A stretch of 64,000 nucleotides of DNA from Tistrella mobilis KA081020-065 (GTDB taxonomy: Bacteria; Pseudomonadota; Alphaproteobacteria; Tistrellales; Tistrellaceae): NCBI RefSeq assembly GCF_000264455.2, contig NC_017956.1, forward strand, positions 2,710,001 to 2,774,000. The letters run 5' to 3'. The position numbers were made by a program, and so were the translations under genes. How positions within the stretch are numbered: the stretch's first letter is position 1; each line of letters opens with the position of its first letter. The notes beneath the pieces were generated by a model that saw nothing but the letters and a program-made list of their open reading frames with translations, had not been told where the DNA came from and did not search any database. Shown piece by piece: positions 1 through 7,485 of the stretch.

Positions 1-251
1 CGAAAGCTGGAATAGACCGGGAACCAGCTGGCGAAGCCCAGCGCCCGGCCGGCCGCATCTTCGGCCAGCGCCGCCCGAAAGCGCGGCGTCGGACCGAAAC
101 CGTGCGCGGCCACCAGCGCCTCGGTTGCACGGAACCGGTGGCCGGCGCCGTCCTCGACCGCAAGATCGCGCAGCAGCGCCCAGAGCCGCCCGGCATCCGC
201 CGCCACGGCCGCCCGGATCACGATCGCGTCGCCATCACCAGATCCGGTCAT
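1..251 (-). CDS. GNAT family N-acetyltransferase (partial, 3' end outside window)
   Basis: The reverse strand reads an ATG at 251-249 followed by 83 codons with no stop before the window edge. The visible peptide has an IVIRAAVAADAGRLWALLRDL start and a later AGRALGFASWFPVYSSF strand, the usual beta1-alpha1 and beta4 layout of GCN5-related acetyltransferases of the diamine-acetyltransferase type. The acetyl-CoA loop would lie beyond base 1 and is not seen. The start overlaps the stop of the upstream ammonia-lyase gene (ATGA), so the two are probably co-translated. The substrate is unknown; an amino acid or diamine related to diaminopropionate is only a guess from context. Confidence 0.7.
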   Translation of the reverse strand, partial: MTGSGDGDAIVIRAAVAADAGRLWALLRDLAVEDGAGHRFRATEALVAAHGFGPTPRFRAALAEDAAGRALGFASWFPVYSSF

Positions 252-1459
252 CCTGCCCTCTTCAACGCTCCCACCCTCTTCACATCTTCGGGCACCAGCC
301 CGGTCGACAGCGACCAGGCGTCGACATCATTGGCGCCTTCGGTCGCGATCACCAGCACCCGCGCCGCAGGCCCGAGCCCGAGCGCCGCCTGAAGCCCCGG
401 ATCCGCCACCGCCTGGAACAGACCCGCGAGCCCCGCGGCACCGCTTTCGCCCACCACCAGGGCAGGATCACCCGCAACCGGCCGGGCGAGCCGGTTCACC
501 GCCGCCCGTGCCGCCGTATCGGGCACCGCCATGAAATCGCGGGCGAGGCGCGAGAGGATACGCCAGCCGGTCGCCGAAGGCTCGCGGCATTCAAGCAGCG
601 CCATCACCGTCGGGGCATGGCTCGCCAGCTGCAGCCGCCGACCGGCACGCGCACTTTCCAGCAGGCAGGCGGCACCATCGGGTTCAACCACCACCAGCCG
701 GGGCCGGTCCGGTCCGGCCATAGTCAGATGCGCCGCAACCGCGGCCGCCATGCCGCCGACCCCTGCTTGCAGGAAGAGATGGGTGGGCATCCGGTCGCCG
801 CACTGGCGCAGGATCTCGGCCGCCATCACGGTATAGCCCTGCATCACCAGGGTCGGGATCCGTTCCTGCCCCGGCAGGGCCATGTCCGAGACGTTGATCC
901 AGCCTTCGGCTGCGCAGCTCCGGGCGACCGCGGCCAGGCTGTCGTCATAATCGCCCGCCACCCGCACGATCCGGGCCCCCTCGGCCCGGATGGCATCGGC
1001 GCGCACCTCGCGCACGCCCTGATGCAGGAAGACCACGGCCCGCGCGCCCACCAGCCGCGCCCCGGCAGCGACCGACCGGCCGTGATTGCCGTCGGTGGCG
1101 CAGGCCATGGTGAGGGTGCGGGTGACCGCGAGAAGGTCAGGCGTGCCGAGATCTTCCGGTCCGAAGCGGCGCCCCGTCCGCCGGCCGGCCTCGTCCAGCG
1201 CCAGACGGATCGCGGCATGGGCGCCGCCGAGCGCCTTGAAGCTGCCGAGCCCGTGGCGGCCGCTTTCATCCTTCACCAGCAGCGCCCCAAGGCCCGAGGC
1301 CGCGGCGAGCCCCGGCAGTTCGACCAGCGGTGTCGGCCCCTCGCCATGGGTGACGGCGAACAGGGCTTCGGCCGCGGCAGCGGCCCCGGCGCCGAAGGCG
1401 GTCGCATCGGCAGGATCGAGCGCGCCGCCGGCATCGGCGAGCATGTTGGGCAGATACAT
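248..1459 (-). CDS. dpaL: diaminopropionate ammonia-lyase, PLP-dependent
   Basis: 403-residue fold-type II PLP enzyme. KDESGRHGLGSFKALGG around residues 63-79 places the Schiff-base lysine at K75 and matches diaminopropionate ammonia-lyases (KDES-x-R-x-GL-x-x-FK). A glycine-rich phosphate loop (QAGVGGMAAAV) lies in the middle and an ATEGANDVDAW segment near the C terminus. The family splits 2,3-diaminopropionate into pyruvate and two ammonia in the cytoplasm. The ATG is preceded by AGGGGAT about 6 bases upstream. It lies divergent to an Lrp/AsnC regulator (start 1571) and overlaps a GNAT gene downstream by 4 bases. A related serine/threonine dehydratase activity cannot be excluded, but the length and motif favour DpaL. 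Confidence 0.85.
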   Translation of the reverse strand: MYLPNMLADAGGALDPADATAFGAGAAAAAEALFAVTHGEGPTPLVELPGLAAASGLGALLVKDESGRHGLGSFKALGGAHAAIRLALDEAGRRTGRRFGPEDLGTPDLLAVTRTLTMACATDGNHGRSVAAGARLVGARAVVFLHQGVREVRADAIRAEGARIVRVAGDYDDSLAAVARSCAAEGWINVSDMALPGQERIPTLVMQGYTVMAAEILRQCGDRMPTHLFLQAGVGGMAAAVAAHLTMAGPDRPRLVVVEPDGAACLLESARAGRRLQLASHAPTVMALLECREPSATGWRILSRLARDFMAVPDTAARAAVNRLARPVAGDPALVVGESGAAGLAGLFQAVADPGLQAALGLGPAARVLVIATEGANDVDAWSLSTGLVPEDVKRVGALKRAG

Positions 1460-1570
1460 GGTCCATCCCCTGGCTGCTGTGAGAGGATGGAAGAATATTG
1501 CGTGTCGTCAGAGAAAGGCGCTTTGATCCCGGGGTGTCGACGCAAGTTTTTCTCGCCCGGAGGCCGCCGG

Positions 1571-2083
1571 ATGACGATCGGATCCAACCGCGCCGAACTC
1601 GACGGCTTCGATCTGGCGATCCTGGCTCTGCTTCAGCAGGATGCGCGCCTGCCGCAGCGGCGGATCGCCGAGGCGGTGGCGCTGTCGACGCCGGCGGTGC
1701 AGCGGCGGATCCGGCGGCTGGAAGAGATCGGCGTGATCCTGGCCAATGCCGCGATCGTCGATCCGGCCCGGCTCGGCCGGCCGATTACCATCCTGGTGCT
1801 GGTGGAGGTGGAAAGCGAACAGGCGGCCCCGCTGGACGCGACCCGCGCCGCCTTTGCCGCCGCCCCCGAGGTCCAGCAATGCTATTACGTCACCGGCGAG
1901 GCCGATTTCGTGCTGGTGGTGACGGTGCCCGACATGGGTGCCTATCAGGCGCTGACCCGCAGGCTGTTCCTGGACGACCCCAATGTCCGCCGCTTCCGGA
2001 CCTTCGTCGCCATGGAACGGGTGAAGGTCGGACTGGCGGTGCCGGTAGAGGATGCGCTCAGCGGGAAGGCGCGAAGGGATTGA
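1571..2083 (+). CDS. Lrp/AsnC family transcriptional regulator
   Basis: 170 residues. The N-terminal winged helix-turn-helix begins LDGFDLAILALLQQDARLPQ and has the recognition helix STPAVQRRIRRLEEIGVI, followed by a C-terminal RAM/effector domain (YYVTGEADFVLVVTVPDM). I chose the ATG at 1571, 15 residues before the HTH, because the reading frame upstream is only the antisense shadow of dpaL. CGGAGG lies close upstream. It is transcribed away from dpaL across a 111-bp gap, a typical regulator-target arrangement, so it probably controls dpaL and itself in response to an amino acid. The 3' end overlaps the convergent gene at 2058 by 26 bases. Confidence 0.9.
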   Translation: MTIGSNRAELDGFDLAILALLQQDARLPQRRIAEAVALSTPAVQRRIRRLEEIGVILANAAIVDPARLGRPITILVLVEVESEQAAPLDATRAAFAAAPEVQQCYYVTGEADFVLVVTVPDMGAYQALTRRLFLDDPNVRRFRTFVAMERVKVGLAVPVEDALSGKARRD

Positions 2084-3362
2084 CGCCGGTCGCGGCCAGC
2101 ACCGCCCAGGCAGTGGCGCCCAGATGCGGCCAGCGGTGGTAGCGGAAATCATCGATCACGCTGTCGGGACCGATGGCGAGCCCGGTGGTGATCGACGGCT
2201 TGCGCGTCGCCCAGAGCCAGCCCCCGGGCGAGACCTCGCCCAGCACCAGATCGAGCAGACGCTGCGCCTCGCCCGTCTGCCCCAGATGGCCGGCGACCAG
2301 GGCCGCCTGGGCGGTGCCCTCGATCCAGACCCCGTCGCGGTCGTCGTTGAAATCGAAGCCGCCATCGACGCCATGAGCATCGCCCGCCCAGGCCCAGGCG
2401 CTCCGCCAGGCCACGGGCGCCCCCTGCAACAGCAGTGGCCAGAGCTGGGCATCCAGCCCCGAGGTCGCGGTGTTGAGCGTGGCCCCGTCGGGCAGGGTGC
2501 CGGTCGGGAAATGGTCGCTGCCCGCCTGCCACATCCGGTCGAGGAACCGGCGCGCCCGATCTGCCGCCGCGCCCCAGCGGGCCGTGTTGGGATCGGCAGT
2601 CTTCAGGCGCGTGAACAGCGCCACCAGATCGGCATGATGTTCGGTCGATTTCCAGCCGATCCGGCGCAGCCCCGCCCCTGCCCCATCCACCCCGCCGGTA
2701 TAGCCGCCGGGGCCGGCGTCGTCGGCGGTCTGGTCGATCACCCAGCCCCCGATCCGGCGGGCGGCGTCCAGAGCCTGTCGGCGCAGATCGGCCGAAAAGG
2801 CTGCATCCGCGCGACGCTCCACCACCGCCAGCAGCGCAAGACCGACCCAGGCGGCATTTCCGGTGGCGGTGCCGGTCTGATAGGGATCCTCCACCCAGCG
2901 GCCGGCGGCCGCATCCCACCAGCCATTGGGCGGCGGCGGGCTTTCGGTCTGGGCGCCGGCGCGATAGGCATTGCGCACACGGCCGCGATCGGCAGCCGCC
3001 TGGCGCGGATCCTCCGACAGCACGGCATCGGCGAAAGCGGTGGCGATCCTGGCCGCGGCATCGCTGCGGCCGCAGGCGATCAACGCCCGGAGCGCCAGGG
3101 CGTTGTCATAGGCGAAGGCGGCACCGGCAAGCGCCGGGTCCGGATGCGGGCCCGACCCCGCCGGGGCGTCCCAGCTGCGCAGGAAAACCGGCCCGGCGCC
3201 GTCGATCGCATCCACCCGCCCGGCCATGGCCTGACAGAGCGGCACCACGCCCTGGGGCAGAACCGGCGCCGCGGCCGGGGCCCGCATGATGCCGAGCGCG
3301 GTGAGCGCCGCCACCAGGACAGGAAGGGTCGGGCGTCGAAGAGGGGTCGGGCGTCGGGGCAT
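2058..3362 (-). CDS. exported (alpha/alpha)-barrel-like protein of unknown function
   Basis: 434 residues from ATG 3362. The N terminus MPRRPTPLRRPTLPVLVAAL followed by a hydrophobic stretch and AAAPV looks like a signal peptide, so the product is probably periplasmic. The body carries repeated aromatic, glycine and helix blocks (AFAYDNALALRAL, TGNAAWVGLALL, STEHHADLVALF, GVWIEGTAQAALVAGHL) like six-hairpin glycosidase/glucoamylase-type barrels. FDFNDDRDGVWIEGTAQ is the most conserved-looking segment. I cannot name the family or substrate. The frame stays open to 3407, but the signal peptide fits only the 3362 start, whose ATG shares one base with the stop of the upstream YciI gene (TGATG). 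Confidence 0.65.
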   Translation of the reverse strand: MPRRPTPLRRPTLPVLVAALTALGIMRAPAAAPVLPQGVVPLCQAMAGRVDAIDGAGPVFLRSWDAPAGSGPHPDPALAGAAFAYDNALALRALIACGRSDAAARIATAFADAVLSEDPRQAAADRGRVRNAYRAGAQTESPPPPNGWWDAAAGRWVEDPYQTGTATGNAAWVGLALLAVVERRADAAFSADLRRQALDAARRIGGWVIDQTADDAGPGGYTGGVDGAGAGLRRIGWKSTEHHADLVALFTRLKTADPNTARWGAAADRARRFLDRMWQAGSDHFPTGTLPDGATLNTATSGLDAQLWPLLLQGAPVAWRSAWAWAGDAHGVDGGFDFNDDRDGVWIEGTAQAALVAGHLGQTGEAQRLLDLVLGEVSPGGWLWATRKPSITTGLAIGPDSVIDDFRYHRWPHLGATAWAVLAATGVNPFAPSR

Positions 3363-3649
3363 CAGAGATCGGCGATCCGGAACGGCCGGATCTCGAAACT
3401 CTGCCATACGCCCTGAACGGTATAGGGGTCGGCGGCCAGGGCGGCATCCAGCGCCGCCCGGTCGGGATATTCGGCCAGCATGGACGAACCGATCATGGTG
3501 CCGGCCTCGTCCAGCATCGCGCCGCCGATGATCAGATGGCCGTCGGCCTTCATCTTGCGCGCATTCTCCAGATGGGCCGGGCGCGCCGCCGCACGGCGAG
3601 CCGGCGCTTCGGCATCGGTACCGTCGCGGGCGATGACCAGGAACTGCAT
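3362..3649 (-). CDS. YciI-like protein
   Basis: 95-residue ferredoxin-like fold protein. It begins MQFLVIARDGTDAEAPARR, continues through HLENARKMKADGHLIIGGAML and ends with DPYTVQGVWQSFEIRPFRI, the usual YCII domain pattern with the conserved histidine and aspartate pair. The family is poorly characterised; some members are muconolactone-isomerase-like or fused to other enzymes. I chose the ATG at 3649 because AAGGAGA sits 6 bases upstream; an in-frame ATG at 3667 has no such site. It lies between thyX and an exported barrel protein, all on the reverse strand. Confidence 0.85.
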   Translation of the reverse strand: MQFLVIARDGTDAEAPARRAAARPAHLENARKMKADGHLIIGGAMLDEAGTMIGSSMLAEYPDRAALDAALAADPYTVQGVWQSFEIRPFRIADL

Positions 3650-3710
3650 GGGCGTCTCCTTATCCATCGTCTCGGCCGGTCTCTGCCGGCCTGCCGTGTG
3701 GTCTCTCCGT

Positions 3711-4649
3711 TCAGGCCTCGCGGCCGAGCAGCGTCATCAGCTCGCGCCATTCGCGCGGACTCATGCCGGTCTCCTCGCGCGCCGGCGTCTCGCCGGCCAG
3801 CATGCGCCGGACAACATGCAGGGCGCTGCGCGACAGGTGTGCGCCGCCCAGCCGGTATTCCTCGAAGGCGGCGGCGACCAGCGGCACCCAGCGATGGGTG
3901 ATGTCCATCATGGTCTCGGCATAGGCGCGGATTTCGTACTGGGCATGCGGATCGGCACGCAGCGACAGAAAATGCAGCAGGTTGTGCAGATCGGTCTTCC
4001 AGTACCATTGCGTGTAGTAGTTCAGGGTCAGGTTCATCCGCGCCAGTTCGCGCGCCAGGCGGTCGCGGGTCGGATCCTCGGCCTCGCCCTCGTCGGTCTC
4101 GTTCAGCATCCAGCGATAATTGTCGTACACCCGCCGGGCATCGTCGCGCAGGATGTCCATCACCCGGCCGGCCTGATCGGCCGGCAGCAGCGCCTCGCGG
4201 CCCTGACGGTTGCTGGTCGACTGCGCAGCCACCTGGTCGGCCGCCGGCACATAGAACTCCCGGTCCAGGATGGAATAGCGCGCCGAGTACTCGTTGACAT
4301 TGGCGGTGCGGTGGCGGATCCACTGCCGGGCCACGAAGATCGGCAGCTTCACATGCAGCTTGATCTCGCACATCTCGAACGGCGTGGTATGCCTGTGGCG
4401 CATCAGATAATTGATCAGCCCGCGGTCCTCGTTGACCTTGCGGGTGCCGCGGCCATACGAGACCCGCGCCGCCTGAACCACCGCCGCATCGTCGCCCATA
4501 TAGTCGACCACGCGCACGAAACCGTGGTCGAGCACCGGAAAGGCCGTGTGCAGCACGCTTTCCATGCCGGTCGAGACCGTGCGCAGGGTGGGCACCGCCT
4601 CGGCGCGCAGGGCGTCGATTTCGGCCTGCTGCTCGGGGGTTACGGTCAT
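3711..4649 (-). CDS. thyX: FAD-dependent thymidylate synthase ThyX
   Basis: 312 residues. The ThyX signature [15 protein letters not shown] is at residues 112-126 and binds the flavin and dUMP phosphate; it departs from RHRxxSxNExS only at the S-to-N position. The enzyme methylates dUMP to dTMP using methylene-tetrahydrofolate, FAD and NADPH. The family minimum is about 220 residues, and the extra length here includes a 30-residue N-terminal helix. ATG 4649 was chosen because GGAAGGAG lies 8 bases before it; the frame is open to 4763 without a ribosome site. The gene starts just upstream of the divergent tmRNA promoter. No thyA is visible in the window. Confidence 0.95.
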   Translation of the reverse strand: MTVTPEQQAEIDALRAEAVPTLRTVSTGMESVLHTAFPVLDHGFVRVVDYMGDDAAVVQAARVSYGRGTRKVNEDRGLINYLMRHRHTTPFEMCEIKLHVKLPIFVARQWIRHRTANVNEYSARYSILDREFYVPAADQVAAQSTSNRQGREALLPADQAGRVMDILRDDARRVYDNYRWMLNETDEGEAEDPTRDRLARELARMNLTLNYYTQWYWKTDLHNLLHFLSLRADPHAQYEIRAYAETMMDITHRWVPLVAAAFEEYRLGGAHLSRSALHVVRRMLAGETPAREETGMSPREWRELMTLLGREA

Positions 4650-4757
4650 CGCGTCGGTCTCCTTCCGGCGTGGATCTGGTCGCCCCTGGATACAGGGGCC
4701 GCCCCCCGCAGGCAAGGGCGCGGCGTGCCCCTGCATCGCATGGCCGCAGCTTGGGCT

Positions 4758-4785
4758 TTGCATGTCACGGCCGAGCGCCTATATA
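4758..4785 (+). promoter_or_regulatory. sigma-70-type promoter of ssrA
   Basis: A -35 element TTGCAT (4758-4763) and a -10 element TATATA (4780-4785) are separated by 16 bases. Transcription would start near 4792, at the head of the acceptor half of the permuted tmRNA gene. The AT-rich -10 stands out in this GC-rich background. Confidence 0.65.
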
Positions 4786-4789
4786 TGGG

Positions 4790-5078
4790 GTGCCGGTCGC
4801 AAGGCCGGCTATGGCGATACAGGGCCTCACGGAATAAACGTATCGGACCCGGGGGCAGTGCCCGGCGCCTCCACCAGTTCAGATCACCGGCCTTCGGGCC
4901 GGTGCTCCATGGGGGCGAGCCAGGATCGACGTGCGTGGTAAAGGTTTGGTCTTCGCCCGGCATGATACCGCCGTTATCGGGTCACTCAAACAGGTGCGAA
5001 CGACAACCGTGTCGCCCTCGCTGCCTAACTAGGCAAGCGCGGTCCGGGGGGCACCGGGCAACAGAAGCCCCCCACTCT
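4790..5078 (+). ncRNA. ssrA: transfer-messenger RNA, circularly permuted two-piece form
   Basis: The acceptor half comes first. A 5-bp T-arm (4849-4853/4861-4865, loop GGCAGTG) is followed by CGCCTCC (4866-4872) and ACCA (4873-4876). After a removable spacer (4877-4910) the coding half starts GGGGGCG (4911-4917), which pairs fully with CGCCTCC and gives the G3-U70 alanine identity pair. The tag frame at 4996-5028 reads ANDNRVALAA followed by TAA, and the sequence TAACTAG supplies a second in-line stop. A 7-bp stem of G and C runs (5046-5052/5068-5074) is a likely pseudoknot. The RNA frees stalled ribosomes and marks the nascent protein for ClpXP. The outer ends are approximate, and the mature RNA should be two pieces. 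A palindrome at 5082-5097 may terminate transcription. Confidence 0.9.
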
Positions 5079-5205
5079 ATCACCGGCTGCAGCCGGTCCG
5101 GATGCCGTGTCGCGGGATGCGGGGTCCGCCGTTGCAGCCGACCTCGGCCCTTCTTGACCAGCCGACGATCATCTTCAACCGACGATCATCGAGACCGGAC
5201 GCCGC

Positions 5206-5721
5206 ATGCCGCAGATCGCCTACGACCAGCTCATCGACACCGCTCTGCGTGGGGTGGTCCGCACCGTTCTCGAACAGGCTGCCGAAAGCGGCCTGACCGA
5301 CGGCCATCATTTCTACCTGACCTTCCGCACCCAGGCGCCGGGCGTCGAGGTGCCGGAATATCTTCGCGCCCGCTACCCGGAAGAGATGACCATCGTGCTG
5401 GAGCACGAGTTCTGGGGCCTGGACGTGAACCAGCACGGTTTTGCGGTGACGCTGGCCTTCGGTGGCCGCCATGAGCGCCTGGTCGTGCCCTTCGTCGCCA
5501 TCACCGGCTTCGCCGATCCGAGCGTCAAATTCGGCCTTCAGTTCCACGCCATCGACGAGGCAGACGACCTCTTCGACGACGAGGATGAAGAGGTCGACGA
5601 GGAGATGTTCGAGATCGAAGACCGGCTGTCCGAGGGCCAGGACAACGGCCGCGCGGCGCCGACCCCCGAGGCCGAGGCCGGCGACAACGTCGTGGCGCTC
5701 GACCGGTTCCGCAAGCGCTGA
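5206..5721 (+). CDS. sspB: SspB-family ClpXP adaptor (alphaproteobacterial type)
   Basis: 171 residues. An N-terminal tag-binding domain (IAYDQLIDTALRGVVRTVL, HHFYLTFRT, then EFWGLDVNQHGFAVTLAFGG) is joined by an acidic linker (DDLFDDEDEEVDEE) to the C-terminal ClpX-docking tail NVVALDRFRKR. This is the layout of SspB-alpha, which delivers ssrA-tagged proteins to ClpXP. The tail matches the known XB motif closely. The gene lies about 130 bp downstream of ssrA on the same strand, so the tag RNA and its adaptor are neighbours. A 12-bp direct repeat CCGACGATCATC occurs at 5162 and 5179 just before the start. The downstream deacylase gene begins 6 bases after the stop. Confidence 0.9.
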   Translation: MPQIAYDQLIDTALRGVVRTVLEQAAESGLTDGHHFYLTFRTQAPGVEVPEYLRARYPEEMTIVLEHEFWGLDVNQHGFAVTLAFGGRHERLVVPFVAITGFADPSVKFGLQFHAIDEADDLFDDEDEEVDEEMFEIEDRLSEGQDNGRAAPTPEAEAGDNVVALDRFRKR

Positions 5722-5727
5722 CCCCCG

Positions 5728-6246
5728 ATGGCGGAGGCAACGACCGCCGATGGTGCCGCCGGCCTGCCGGCGGCCGCCCGCCGTGTGGCCGCAGCGCTTG
5801 AAGCGGCCGGCCACCCGGCCGTGATCCGCATTTTCCCCGACAGCACCCGATCCGCCGCCGAGGCAGCCGCCGCCGTCGGCTGCCGGACGGAAGAGATCGT
5901 CAAATCGCTGATCTTCCGGCGCAGCAACGACGATGCCGCGGTGTTGGTGCTGATCGGTGGGGCCGATCGGGTCGATACCGCAAAGCTCGCCCGGGTCGTG
6001 GGGGCGAAGACCGGCCGGGCGGATGCGGATTTCGTGCGCAGGACCACCGGCTATGCCATCGGCGGCGTGCCACCACTCGGCCATGCGACACCGCCCGTGG
6101 TTGTGATGGACGAAGGGCTGATGGCGCTGTCCACCGCCTGGGCGGCCGCCGGCACCCCGCATGCGGTGTTCGAGACCACGCCGGCCGATCTGGCCCGGAT
6201 CACCGGTGCCGTGGTCGCAGCCGTGGCCGCCACGCCTGCAGCCTGA
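5728..6246 (+). CDS. YbaK/EbsC-type aminoacyl-tRNA deacylase
   Basis: 172 residues with a YbaK-like fold. The segment TRSAAEAAAAVGCRTEEIVKSLIFR carries the conserved lysine, and TGYAIGGVPPLGH carries the GG-x-P loop of this trans-editing family. Members hydrolyse mischarged tRNAs, for example Cys-tRNA-Pro or Ala-tRNA-Pro, in the cytoplasm. The substrate of this copy cannot be assigned. The gene starts 6 bases after sspB and is probably co-transcribed. A tRNA-Pro gene lies about 460 bp downstream, a suggestive but unproven neighbour. Confidence 0.85.
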   Translation: MAEATTADGAAGLPAAARRVAAALEAAGHPAVIRIFPDSTRSAAEAAAAVGCRTEEIVKSLIFRRSNDDAAVLVLIGGADRVDTAKLARVVGAKTGRADADFVRRTTGYAIGGVPPLGHATPPVVVMDEGLMALSTAWAAAGTPHAVFETTPADLARITGAVVAAVAATPAA

Positions 6247-6256
6247 CCGGCCGGCC

Positions 6257-6613
6257 ATGGCCGCTCCGCTCCCGCCCACCCCCCTGGACGACGATCCCCC
6301 GCAGGACCTGATGCTGCCGCCCCTTGAGGCGGCGGTCGAGAAACGCTCGGTCTCCATCCAGGGCCACCGCACCAGCGTGTCGCTGGAAGCGCCGTTCTGG
6401 CGGGTGCTGAAGCGGGCGGCACGCGCGCGCGGCATCTCTCTGGGCGCGCTGGTGGCCGCGATCGATGCCGCCCGGCGGGTGGACCGGGTCAACCTGTCGA
6501 GCGCGCTCCGGCTCTTCGCCCTGGCAGAGGCGGAAAACCGGGCGGTCACCCGCCTGTCCGACCCCGCACCCGCGGCGCAAAGCCCCTCGGAAGACGCCTC
6601 AGACGCGCTGTGA
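6257..6613 (+). CDS. ribbon-helix-helix domain protein (RHH_4 type)
   Basis: 118 residues. After a proline- and acid-rich leader of about 30 residues the domain reads EKRSVSIQGHRTSVSLEAPF, RGISLGALVAAIDAARRVDRVNLSSALRLFAL, the standard RHH_4 layout. The C-terminal 20 residues look disordered. Proteins of this type are small, probable DNA-binding or adaptor proteins common in Alphaproteobacteria; no target is known. The start ATG (6257) lies 10 bases after the YbaK-type gene, so it is likely the last gene of the sspB operon. Confidence 0.8.
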   Translation: MAAPLPPTPLDDDPPQDLMLPPLEAAVEKRSVSIQGHRTSVSLEAPFWRVLKRAARARGISLGALVAAIDAARRVDRVNLSSALRLFALAEAENRAVTRLSDPAPAAQSPSEDASDAL

Positions 6614-6625
6614 CACCCCCGGCGC

Positions 6626-6653
6626 TTGCGCCGCAGCATCCGCGTGGTATATC
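6626..6653 (+). promoter_or_regulatory. probable promoter of tRNA-Pro
   Basis: TTGCGC (6626-6631) and TATATC (6648-6653) with a 16-base spacer. The predicted start near 6660 is about 50 bases upstream of the tRNA body. Confidence 0.5.
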
Positions 6654-6709
6654 TCTGGGCCGGGGATGAGAGCCAACGGCCCGTCCGTGACCACATTCCC
6701 GAATTTTGG

Positions 6710-6786
6710 CGGGGCGTAGCGCAGCCTGGTAGCGCATCTGCTTTGGGAGCAGAGGGTCGCGTGTTCGAATCACGCCGCCCCGACCA
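6710..6786 (+). tRNA. tRNA-Pro (TGG)
   Basis: 77-nt cloverleaf. The 7-bp acceptor stem CGGGGCG/CGCCCCG is followed by A and an encoded CCA. The anticodon stem TCTGC/GCAGA encloses loop TTTGGGA with anticodon TGG, and the T-arm has GTTCGAA. Confidence 0.95.
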
Positions 6787-6906
6787 TATCTATCCTGTCC
6801 GGCCGCGCCGGCCATCAGGCCCGCGGCTGAAACCGGGACCACCAGAATCGGCCCGCCGGCCCGAGCGACCGGCATCAAGGCCGGTCGACAAGGATCGTGT
6901 GAGGCG

Positions 6907-7200
6907 ATGGACGCGCGCATTTACCTGCCGGCGAAGAACGCCATGCAGTCCGGCCGCGCCAACACCCGCAAATGGGTGCTGGAGATGGAACCCGCTGCGG
7001 CGAAGCGCCTGGACCCCCTGATGGGCTGGACCGGATCTGCCGACACCGACCAGCAGGTCGTGCTGCGGTTCGAGACCCTGGACGAGGCCGTGGCCTTCGC
7101 CAAGCGCAAGGGCCTGACCTATGAGGTCTACGAGCCACATATGCGCGACCTGAAGATTCAGGCCTATGCCGACAAGTTCCGCTGGGACCGCGTGCGCTGA
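6907..7200 (+). CDS. NADH dehydrogenase accessory subunit, NDUFS4 family
   Basis: 97 residues: MDARIYLPAKNAMQSGRANT at the start, then MGWTGSADTDQQVVLRFETL and EVYEPHMRDLKIQAYADKFRW. This matches the ETC complex I subunit conserved region (NDUFS4/18-kDa type), an accessory subunit of respiratory complex I found in Alphaproteobacteria and mitochondria. It lies alone between two tRNA genes, not with a nuo operon, which is usual for bacterial copies. GTGTGAGG lies shortly before the ATG. Confidence 0.9.
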   Translation: MDARIYLPAKNAMQSGRANTRKWVLEMEPAAAKRLDPLMGWTGSADTDQQVVLRFETLDEAVAFAKRKGLTYEVYEPHMRDLKIQAYADKFRWDRVR

Positions 7201-7220
7201 ACAGCGTTCCGGCCTGACGG

Positions 7221-7297
7221 GTGCCCTTAGCTCAGTTGGATAGAGCATCGGCCTTCTAAGCCGGCGGTCGCAGGTTCGAATCCTGCAGGGCACGCCA
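7221..7297 (+). tRNA. tRNA-Arg (TCT)
   Basis: 77-nt cloverleaf. Acceptor stem GTGCCCT/AGGGCAC, discriminator G and encoded CCA. The anticodon stem TCGGC/GCCGG encloses loop CTTCTAA with anticodon TCT, and the T-arm has GTTCGAA. It lies 20 bases after the NDUFS4 stop and may share its transcript. Confidence 0.95.
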
Positions 7298-7303
7298 GTC
7301 TTC

Positions 7304-7337
7304 CACGCCGCAGTCCGGTCCGCCGGGCTGCGGCGTG
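7304..7337 (+). terminator. hairpin terminator after tRNA-Arg
   Basis: Arms CACGCCGCAG (7304-7313) and CTGCGGCGTG (7328-7337), with an inner CCGG/CCGG extension, followed by TCGTTT. It is a strong stem with a short T tract seven bases after the tRNA CCA. Confidence 0.65.
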
Positions 7338-7485
7338 TCGTTTCGGGGGCGTGGCCGGCCGGTGCCCGTCTTCTTACTGAGACACCGTGTTCTTGCTGAG
7401 ACATGGGGCTGCCGGAGGTGGCGGCAGGGCGCCCGCTCGATCATGCTGAGGGGCAGACCCTGCAGTCCGGAAACCGGAGGACGTG

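Noticed and set aside
125-2083. A 652-codon forward open frame covering dpaL and continuing into the Lrp gene
   Set aside because: Only the last 170 codons match a family; the rest is the antisense of dpaL with arginine/histidine-rich, low-complexity composition typical of GC-rich shadows.
6710-7297. Two tRNA genes as possible integration sites of a mobile element
   Set aside because: No integrase, no duplicated tRNA 3' end and no composition shift were seen nearby.
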